Shown: piece by piece, positions 15,778 to 22,500 of the stretch
Numbering within the stretch: the first letter of the stretch is position 1
Layout of the letters: each line of letters begins with the position of its first letter
Position numbers and translations under genes: made by a program
The notes under the pieces: model-generated
The model's input: the letters and a program-made list of their open reading frames with translations, nothing else
What the model was told of the DNA's origin: nothing
Databases searched by the model: none
DNA from: SHLQ01 sp964441145
Lineage (GTDB): Bacteria; Actinomycetota; Acidimicrobiia; Acidimicrobiales; SHLQ01
Assembly: GCA_964441145.1 (NCBI GenBank)
Contig: CAYTUB010000005.1
Location: 1 to 58,296 of the forward strand
Direction: 5' to 3'
DNA length: 58,296 nucleotides

Positions 15778-16566
15778 GTGCCGGAGCTAATTGAAGTCGA
15801 GTACTACCGCCAAGCGTTGGAGCCCCTCGTCGGTGAACACCTACGGTCGGTCAGGGTAGAACCGCCTTCGTTTTTACGTCCGGCAGGTACTCCAGTTGCC
15901 GTCTTTGATCCGCTGATCGATTCGACGCTCACGGACACCCGCCGAATCGGGAAACTACTGCTCTTGGAGATGTCCGATGTCCACGGGGTCTCCGGTGAGA
16001 TTGGATTGCGATTTGGGATGACCGGTCGGCTCCTGGTCGATGGAGCCGGACCAATTGAACGGCTCGAATACAGTTCCGGACGAGACGAACCGTTGTGGGA
16101 TCGGGCCATTCTCGACTTCGGCGTTCCGGTAGCGATACGAGATCAGCGAAAGCTCGGGTCGATCGAAGTCGACCCCGATCTCGGGCGGCTTGGCCCAGAC
16201 GTGATGTCGCTCGACAACCACGGATGGGAGACCCTGCTTGGTCGACGTCGTCGCGCGATCAAGAGTGTGCTTCTCGACCAATCATTGGTAGCGGGACTGG
16301 GGAACTTGCTCACCGACGAAATTCTCTGGCGAGCGGACCTAGCTCCTACACGACCGGCCAACGCGTTGTCAGAGGCAGAGGTATCTCAACTCGGCGAAGT
16401 GGCGGAGTTGGTCATCGAGCAGTTGACGTCACGAGGAGGTTCACACCGAGGAGACAGCTTCGCGTTACGAAACAGCGATGCGGAGTGCTCTCGGTGCGGA
16501 GAATCAATGTCGCATGAGACGGTCGGGGGTCGCAGTACCTGGTGGTGTTCGGGCCATCAACGCTGA
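15778..16566 (+). CDS. Fpg/Nei-family DNA glycosylase with Cys3His zinc finger
   Basis: A 262-residue bifunctional base-excision enzyme of the formamidopyrimidine-DNA glycosylase family. The GTG start at 15778 is chosen because it places the catalytic Pro second (reads PELIEVEYYR, the family pattern being PELPEVE). The conserved Lys is in RIGKLLLLEM, and the helix-two-turn-helix is in KSVLLDQSLVAGLGNLLTDEILW. The C-terminal zinc finger reads C-x2-C-x16-C-x2-H, ending CSGHQR, so the fourth Cys ligand of the classic finger is His. It excises oxidised purines in the family; Fpg and Nei cannot be separated with certainty here. Confidence 0.88.
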   Translation: MPELIEVEYYRQALEPLVGEHLRSVRVEPPSFLRPAGTPVAVFDPLIDSTLTDTRRIGKLLLLEMSDVHGVSGEIGLRFGMTGRLLVDGAGPIERLEYSSGRDEPLWDRAILDFGVPVAIRDQRKLGSIEVDPDLGRLGPDVMSLDNHGWETLLGRRRRAIKSVLLDQSLVAGLGNLLTDEILWRADLAPTRPANALSEAEVSQLGEVAELVIEQLTSRGGSHRGDSFALRNSDAECSRCGESMSHETVGGRSTWWCSGHQR

Positions 16567-16584
16567 GGCACTACGGTACAGATC

Positions 16585-16851
16585 GTGAGCGCTGCTACTG
16601 CCTTCCAGAGCATCCTCGCCCGGATGCTGACGTCGGCACTTTTCCAAGTCGATGAAGGTGAGTCCGAGGTCGTCAATATTCGCGAGACCGATGGGCGCCT
16701 CGGTCCACTTATCGCCATCCTTGTTGCCCTGGGCGTAGTGACGTTGCTCGCAACAATTGCGTTCTGGTGGGCGACTCGTCCCGCCCGTCGCGTGAACCAC
16801 CCTCCTACAATCATCATTCAACCCACCCAAGGAGAACAGCCCGATGGATGA
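16585..16851 (+). CDS. Small single-pass membrane protein, unknown function
   Basis: An 88-residue protein starting with GTG 18 bases after the glycosylase stop. One clear membrane segment, LIAILVALGVVTLLATIAFWWAT (about residues 42-64), follows an acidic N-terminal part and precedes a basic/Pro-rich tail, suggesting the C terminus lies in the cytoplasm. Its last bases overlap the start of the next gene by 8 bases, and an AAGGAG ribosome-binding site for that gene lies within its end. No family recognised. Confidence 0.6.
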   Translation: MSAATAFQSILARMLTSALFQVDEGESEVVNIRETDGRLGPLIAILVALGVVTLLATIAFWWATRPARRVNHPPTIIIQPTQGEQPDG

Positions 16852-17068
16852 CTTCTCAGCCGATGACATGATCGCTCGCTTTCGTGAGCGTGCCGCAGCT
16901 GTCAAGAAGCGAAACCTGCCCCCGGTCGGCGGCGATGAGCGGGCGCAGTTTATTCAGCAAGCCCAGACCGATTTCCAAGACTTCGCCATCATCGGCGACG
17001 CATCGGCAACGCTCGAGGGAGCCGTGCTCACCTTGACGATTGATCTTGGATCGAACAGTGGCGACTGA
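16844..17068 (+). CDS. Hypothetical 74-residue protein
   Basis: A short soluble protein (MDDFSADDMIARFRERAAAVKKRNLPP) with a good AAGGAG ribosome-binding site at 16829-16834, ending 30 bases before tRNA-Gly. The first half looks helical and charged; the second (AQTDFQDFAIIGDASATLEGAVLTLTIDL) looks like beta strands. Probably made with the small membrane protein it overlaps. No function can be assigned. Confidence 0.6.
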   Translation: MDDFSADDMIARFRERAAAVKKRNLPPVGGDERAQFIQQAQTDFQDFAIIGDASATLEGAVLTLTIDLGSNSGD

Positions 17069-17098
17069 CAACGCCGGTGGTAGAGTCATAAGCCGTTT

Positions 17099-17171
17099 GC
17101 GGACGTAGCTCAGTTGGTAGAGCATCACCTTGCCAAGGTGAGGGTCGCGGGTTCGAATCTCGTCGTCCGCT
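17099..17171 (+). tRNA. tRNA-Gly(GCC)
   Basis: Cloverleaf read by eye: acceptor stem GCGGACG/CGTCCGC, D stem GCTC/GAGC, anticodon stem TCACC/GGTGA with loop TTGCCAA, anticodon GCC for glycine, T arm with TTCGAAT loop, discriminator T. The 3' CCA is not encoded. A strong terminator hairpin follows at 17180-17217. Confidence 0.95.
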
Positions 17172-17179
17172 CAAGCAAA

Positions 17180-17217
17180 GAAGTCGCCCCACCTCGGTGG
17201 GGCGACTTCCAGTTTTG
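17180..17217 (+). terminator. Rho-independent terminator after tRNA-Gly
   Basis: Near-perfect 14-base arms (17180-17193 and 17196-17209; GAAGTCGCCCCACC and its complement) followed by CAGTTTT, giving a stable GC-rich stem and a short T tract 9 bases after the tRNA. Confidence 0.85.
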
Positions 17218-17523
17218 GCGAGTCAGCGTCCAGCAACATCTCGTACTCGCGCTCAGGGCGGTCAAATACACACGATTGATGCACACTGTGGTTGCCTATG
17301 TCGGAATTGTGACGTATCGGTGTCGAAACCAGGAGGGCGCGAAGACATTTGGCGCACGGCGTTCTACGGTCTTTTCCGGAGAGGATTGGGGCCTGCTTTC
17401 GCCCCAATTCCGTCGCACTTGCGTGTGCGGCCGAACGCGGAGGGGCGTTCGGTCGTACACGCTGCGACTCCCATCGCCCGACGGTTGCACGGAGGCGAGT
17501 AGGCGATAATGTCTTACCTACAT
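17218..17523. other. Gene-free spacer between tRNA-Gly and tRNA-Cys with two hairpins
   Basis: No convincing gene is present in these 306 bases. Two perfect 8-base inverted repeats occur: ATTGGGGC...GCCCCAAT (17385-17408, 8-base loop) and CCGAACGC...GCGTTCGG (17431-17452, 6-base loop). A GATAAT sequence at 17505-17510 could be the -10 box for tRNA-Cys, 14 bases before it. Whether the hairpins belong to a small RNA or leader cannot be decided. Confidence 0.4.
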
Positions 17524-17598
17524 GCGTCGGTGCCCGAGCGGCCCAAGGGAACGGCCTGCAAAGCCGTACAGTCGCGGGTTCAAATCCCGCCCGGCGCT
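17524..17598 (+). tRNA. tRNA-Cys(GCA)
   Basis: Acceptor stem GCGTCGG/CCGGCGC with one G-T pair, D stem CCC/GGG, anticodon stem ACGGC/GCCGT with loop CTGCAAA, anticodon GCA for cysteine, T stem GCGGG/CCCGC with TTCAAAT loop, discriminator T. CCA is not encoded. A GATAAT -10-like box lies at 17505-17510; the following 100 bases contain only a weak 6-base inverted repeat (17616-17632). Confidence 0.93.
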
Positions 17599-17699
17599 CT
17601 CTACGAAAAACCCTTATCTGGACATCCCAGATGTGCTGCGTTGAGCGAACGCTCATCCAGCGGGGAAGTTGGGAGTTCTGTGCCAGCTCGAGGTCTGCG

Positions 17700-18791
17700 A
17701 TGAGCGATGTCTTTGAGGGGCCTGGATGGTGGATGGCCTCCGATGGGAAATGGTATCCCGCCGAGGACCACCCCGACCCTGGCTACCGGCAACGTTTTGT
17801 TGCCCCGACGGGCGCGGTCGTGCTCGAGCAGACCCCGATCGACGTCGGCCAGGCCGCACAGACCAATGGCGCATCCGGGAATCAGCTCACGGATTCCTTT
17901 GAAACCCCTGTTCTACACGAGCACGATCACATTGGAACCCAAGACATTGGAACCCAAGCCTCGGTGTCCGAGGAGCCGTTAGCTGATCTTGCCGAGGTCG
18001 ATGTGCCCGAGGCCCCCTTGGCCGAGATGCCAGCAGCGGAAGTACACGTAGACGCCGCAGAACAAGCCGTCGATGCCGACCTCAGCGATGCAGACTGGAT
18101 CGACCATCACGTTCCCCAGGTCACAGAGCCGGCACTAACCCCGACCGAACAAGAGCCGATCCGCGTCGGGCCTGAGCCACAGCTTGATGTCGAAGAGGAA
18201 CGCCCCGTATTCGCACCCCGATTACCACCATCTGTCACCGGCGCTCCCGACGCACACCCAGACGTGCAAATCGAACTAGGCCGCTCCGGTGCCACCGATC
18301 AGGCCGCCGCCACCGTCGATTTCAGTGCTCGAGCAATCCGCGACGCTGGGCCAGCAGCAACCACCGCTCTCGTCGTAGTCGAAGGCGAAGAGCTCTATCG
18401 CCCGCCGACACTACGCGACCGCATTGCCTCCGCGCTTATCTTTCTCGCCGGTATCGGGATGATCGTCGGAAGCTTCCTCGTCTGGACCACGGGGGAGAAT
18501 CCAGAAACCGGATGGGATCGCGGCGACGGGATCGTGACGGTTCTCGCCGGAATCGTGGGGTCAGCGGCAGCAGGGCCGATATTTGTTGGCTACCGCCACG
18601 TAGTCCCCAAGGCGGTTGCGATCATCGCTGGCCTGGTCGGCCTTGTCGTTGGCGCCATCGCGCTGATCGCAACGCTCAACGTCGACACCACCTCCATGGT
18701 GGGAGTGGGCGTCGGGCTCATCGTCATTGTGGGATCGGCGGGTGCCATGTTGCTCGCGGGCATCGCAGACCCAGGCGCCCAGGATGTCTAG
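17700..18791 (+). CDS. Acidimicrobiia-type GWWMASDGKWYP-motif protein with C-terminal membrane domain
   Basis: A 363-residue protein of unknown role. The start at 17700 puts the motif GPGWWMASDGKWYPAEDHP at residues 7-25; such short Trp-rich motifs (related in style to the DUF2510 motif) mark many actinobacterial membrane proteins. Residues 30-230 are acidic and Ala/Pro/Val-rich with low complexity, including a duplicated IGTQ (HIGTQDIGTQ). The last 120 residues contain four hydrophobic segments, beginning with RIASALIFLAGIGMIVGSFLVW, so the protein is likely anchored in the membrane with its motif-bearing N terminus in the cytoplasm. It lies between tRNA-Cys and tRNA-Val. An upstream reading-frame extension would run through tRNA-Cys and is rejected. 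Confidence 0.75.
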   Translation: MSDVFEGPGWWMASDGKWYPAEDHPDPGYRQRFVAPTGAVVLEQTPIDVGQAAQTNGASGNQLTDSFETPVLHEHDHIGTQDIGTQASVSEEPLADLAEVDVPEAPLAEMPAAEVHVDAAEQAVDADLSDADWIDHHVPQVTEPALTPTEQEPIRVGPEPQLDVEEERPVFAPRLPPSVTGAPDAHPDVQIELGRSGATDQAAATVDFSARAIRDAGPAATTALVVVEGEELYRPPTLRDRIASALIFLAGIGMIVGSFLVWTTGENPETGWDRGDGIVTVLAGIVGSAAAGPIFVGYRHVVPKAVAIIAGLVGLVVGAIALIATLNVDTTSMVGVGVGLIVIVGSAGAMLLAGIADPGAQDV

Positions 18792-18819
18792 TTGGAGAAG
18801 CAGCAGTCTCTGTTATCCT
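18792..18819 (+). promoter_or_regulatory. Putative promoter of tRNA-Val
   Basis: TTGGAG at 18792-18797 and TATCCT at 18814-18819, spaced 16 bases, ending 11 bases before the tRNA. Both boxes match the sigma-70 consensus at 4 of 6 positions. It overlaps the stop of the preceding gene only at the edge. Confidence 0.4.
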
Positions 18820-18830
18820 GACCAACCTTC

Positions 18831-18907
18831 GGGCCGTTAACTCAGTTGGCTAGAGTGCCACCTCGACATGGTGGAAGTCACAGGTTCAAGTCCTGTACGG
18901 CCCACCA
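18831..18907 (+). tRNA. tRNA-Val(GAC), with C at position 33
   Basis: Acceptor stem GGGCCGT/ACGGCCC, D stem ACTC/GAGT, anticodon stem CCACC/GGTGG around loop TCGACAT, anticodon GAC for valine, T stem ACAGG/CCTGT with TTCAAGT loop, discriminator A, and an encoded CCA at 18905-18907. Unlike the other two tRNAs here it carries the CCA. Base 33, almost always U, reads C. Confidence 0.9.
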
Positions 18908-18951
18908 CGACGACGAAGTAGCCGCCCTTTGGGGCGGCTTTCGTCGTCGTG
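18906..18951 (+). terminator. Strong bidirectional-looking terminator after tRNA-Val
   Basis: Twelve-base perfect arms CACGACGACGAA (18906-18917) and TTCGTCGTCGTG (18940-18951) enclose a second perfect stem GCCGCC/GGCGGC (18921-18938 region) with a short loop. The left arm begins within the encoded CCA of tRNA-Val. No long T tract follows; the stem's strength and position indicate termination or 3'-end processing. Confidence 0.75.
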
Positions 18952-19094
18952 GGCCGTTGCTGCGCATGTTCTCCCCTCCGGGGGCCGTTCATACGCCACG
19001 GAGGCTGGCTTCCGGAGGCAGCGTTGGACGGCTTGAGGCTTTCTCGGTTCTGCTTGGGTATTGTTTGGGGACCGTCATTTGCTCAGGAGTACCC

Positions 19095-19553
19095 ATGACT
19101 GAAGAACGTCCGCCGTTTCCGCCATTTGATGAGGCTGCGGCATGGAAGAAGGTCCTCGGCGCCGAAGCTGCGTGGAATACACGCGACGCGGACAAAGTGG
19201 CAGGGGCCTATTCAATCGACAGCGTCTGGCGCAACCGGGACACCTTCGTGACAGGTCGCGACGAGATCCGGGACTTCCTCAAACAAAAGTGGTCACAGGA
19301 AACCGAATACGCACTGCGCAAGGACCTGTGGGCATTCCAGGGCAACCGCATTGCCGTCCGGTTCCAATACGAGTCCAAGGACCTCAACGGGCAGTGGTGG
19401 CGCTCCTATGGCAACGAGAACTGGGAGTTTGATGAGCACGGGCTGATGCGAAGGCGAGAAGCCTCCATCAACGACGTCGCGATCGATGAAACCGAGAAGC
19501 GACTCTTCGGACCCCGTGAAGACGGTGACACCAGCGGCCTCCCCCTCCAGTAG
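19095..19553 (+). CDS. NTF2-like (DUF1348/SnoaL-type) protein
   Basis: A 152-residue cytoplasmic protein with the cone-shaped NTF2-like fold pattern: N-terminal helix with AEAAWNTRDADKVAGAYS, then DSVWRNRDTFVTGRDEIRDFL, then beta strands ending IAVRFQYESKDLNGQWWRSYGNENW. These stretches (WNTRD, WRNRD/EF, GREEI) are typical of the DUF1348 family, whose biochemical role is unknown. The ATG at 19095 follows a CAGGAGT ribosome-binding site at 19084-19090 and is chosen over upstream in-frame codons that would run into tRNA-Val. It converges on the large HD-GYP gene with a gap of 35 bases. Confidence 0.88.
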   Translation: MTEERPPFPPFDEAAAWKKVLGAEAAWNTRDADKVAGAYSIDSVWRNRDTFVTGRDEIRDFLKQKWSQETEYALRKDLWAFQGNRIAVRFQYESKDLNGQWWRSYGNENWEFDEHGLMRRREASINDVAIDETEKRLFGPREDGDTSGLPLQ

Positions 19554-19588
19554 CCGATGAGCCAACAAGCGCTCACCAACCTTGCGGC

Positions 19589-22500
19589 CTAATTCGTATT
19601 CGGTGCGTTCCAGGAGTACCCGAAATTTGCAAACGGACTCGTGTTGAGAGTTGGCGGAGCGCCGGGGCAATTGGCGGCCGCACCTGTTCCCGTGCGCTCC
19701 CAACATCCGCTAGCGGTCGAATTTTGGCCGTCCGGTGTTAGCGATAGCGAATCACCGCCAAAGAACGTCAAGCCAGCCTCGTATGTGGGATCCCACAGCC
19801 CCCACGTGTTGATCGGCGGCCGAATACCGATTTCGCTACCGATGGCATTAGGTGAGCCCCACGCCATGTACGCAACGAGGTTGCCCGATGGGTCGAAGAG
19901 AAAGAGGTCATCGTTGTCTTGCAGGGCATCGGGGTCAGACGCTCCATTGGCGTCGATGACCGAGATGAGGGCCCTCCCGGGCATGGCAGTTTGAAAGATC
20001 GGGGATGTGATGCTGAAACTGTTTGGGTCTGTCTCGCCCAAGGGAGAGTCGCGCAACGTCCATCCCCTTAGGTCAATGACGCCCGGTGACAGGTTGAGAA
20101 TCTCCACCTGGTCAATGCCATCATTCGCGGTCTGGCCAGCCGAGAACCTGACTTCATTGAAGATGAGACCGCCGAAGAACGGTGATGGCGCGGTGCCGAA
20201 TTGGCTGGTGACGTTAATCGTGATCGTCACCGCCGGAGACGTCTCCGGCGCTGGAGCGCCGTCGTCGGTGGCCTCGACCTCGAGCGTGTAGCTGCTGGCG
20301 TCATCAAAGTTGATCGTGGAAGCCAGCGAGACTCGGCCCGTCGGGCTGATGTCAAAGAAAGGTTCGCCCGTGCCGCCCACGATCTCCCATGCAACGATGT
20401 TGTCCCCATCAGGATCGAATGCCGCCAACGTTCCCACCTCTGTGCCAGGCATCGCGCTGTCGACCACAGCGAAAGTCGGCAGCGAGTTGATGTCGGGTGC
20501 GATGTTCGATGGGTCCAAGGTCACGGTGATGTCTTCGAAGTCCGAGAGGTTTTTACTATCGAAAACGACCGTCCGCAGCGAGAACGGTCCCGGCTGTATC
20601 GCAGGGTTGAAGAGCGCTGTGGTTCTAATTTCCCCGCTTGTCGGGTCAATCTCGAAGAACAACGCGCCATCTCCGGTGAGCGGCTGAAAGGTGAGGGTGT
20701 CGCCTTCGTCGACGTCGGTTGCCATAACGGTCCGCACCAACGTGCCAACGGCGATGGTTGGGTCAATATCGAGCGTTGTGGGGGTGATGAGCATCGGCGC
20801 GTCGTTTTCGTCGATGACGTCGATCCTGGTGACCCAACTGTCGATGAGCGGCACCGCAGCCGTGTCGTCGATGAGCTTGAGGGTAATTTCGTAGTACGGC
20901 TGGGTTTCGAAGTCGAGGGTGCCGGCTACCAAGGTCATGTCGCCAGAGGCCGGGTTGATCGCGAACTGGCCCGATGCATCCATGAGCTCAAATCGGGGTG
21001 GGGGACCCCCGTCGGGGTTGATGATTATTGGGTTGTCCTGAACCACGGAATTCGGCGGCACATTCTCGCTAATCGAGAAGGGAACCGTCCTGTCGAGGGT
21101 CGCTGGTTCAGGGTCGTTCCTAACGATGAGGTCGATACGCAAGGTGTCGAACAGGGCTGGGTCGTCGGTGTCGGCAACCCGGACGTCGAGGGCATAGATG
21201 TTTGGTCCGGTTTCAAAGTCGATGGCCCCGATGAGTTCGATCGCACCCGAGGATGCGTCGATGTCGAATTGGCCAACGCCATCGCCGCCGTCAATGCTGA
21301 AGGTGAGCGGTTCCGATTCGGGGTTGTTGACCCCCAAGGTGGCAACGGGAGCACCCACGATCGAGAGCTCAGGCACGATGATGCTCGCCGGATTGGTCGC
21401 GGTGAACGTCGGACGTTCATCGACTGGTTGCACGTTGATCGTCACCGACTCGGTGGAGGAACCAGCAGCAGCTGCCGCCGTTACGTCCACCTCAAATGTT
21501 GTGGCCCCGGTATCGAAATCGAGTGGAAGCAATGACCGGATCTGGCCTGTGGTTGGGTCGATCGCGAAGTTCGGGTCGTTGGCGCTCCATATGACCGGGT
21601 CGCCCTCCGGATCGTCAAAGACGACGACGCCCGAAACTGCGGTGGCCGCAGGTTGTTCCTCGTCGATGGTGAATATCTGGCCAGGTTGGATGACGGGCGG
21701 TTCGTCGACGTCGGTGACCCCGATTATGAAGGTCGCTGTATCGCTCGACGCACCGTCAGGATCGGTTGCGGTCACGGTCACCTCATGCTCGGAAGCGCTT
21801 TCAAAGTTGAGGGGCGCCGCGCCACGCTTGATCTGGCCGCTGCTCGGATCGATGGAGAAGAATCCGTTGGGGTCGGTGAGGGTGAAGGTGAGGGTGTCAC
21901 CGTCGGGGTCGCTGCCGACAATTAAGCCGTTGGTTACCAGGGCGCCGGCAGGAGCGTTCTCCGACACACTCAACGGGCCCGAGGTTCCAAGAAGGGGCGG
22001 TTCGTTCTGGTCAGCGATCGAGATGGTCGTCGTTGCTGACGACGTCTGACCCGATGCATCGGTCACCGTGACCACCAGGGTCAATACGGGCGAGCTTTCG
22101 AAGTCGATTGGCGCGGTGGTCTCCAGCGCTCCTGTGAGCGAGTCGATCGTAAAGAGTTGGGCGCCGTTGCCGCCTGCGATCGCGTAGCTGACGGTCTCAC
22201 CATCGGGGTCGGTGCCGACGGCCGCGCCGGCCGGAGTTCCCGCGGGTGAGTTCTCCGGCAATAATGTCGAGTTAAAGGAGAGTGAGGGTTGACGGTTCGC
22301 ACCCGCCTCGACCGAAACGGTGACCGTGGTGGGTTCGCTCTCGGTTTCGCCATCGCTGGTGGTGTAGGTGAAGGTCGTGTCACCAGCGAAGCCAGGATCA
22401 GGGGTGAAGATCAACGAGTCGCTGGATTGGAGAAGCAGGCCATTTTCTGGCGAGGTGAAGCTCCGAATCGTGAGGGGCGATCCTTCGGCATCGGTGTCGT

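Noticed and set aside
17172..17656. Minus-strand open frame across the tRNA-Gly/tRNA-Cys spacer
   Set aside because: It includes both the tRNA-Cys gene and the terminator hairpin, with no ribosome-binding site and no family motif.
17349..17699. Upstream extension of the GWWMASDGKWYP-motif gene
   Set aside because: It would translate through tRNA-Cys; the ATG at 17700 gives the motif at the N terminus, as expected.
20201..21535. 444-codon open frame antisense to the cadherin-like repeats
   Set aside because: Repeats on the minus strand create long open frames on the other; the product is Arg/Val/Asp-rich without structure.
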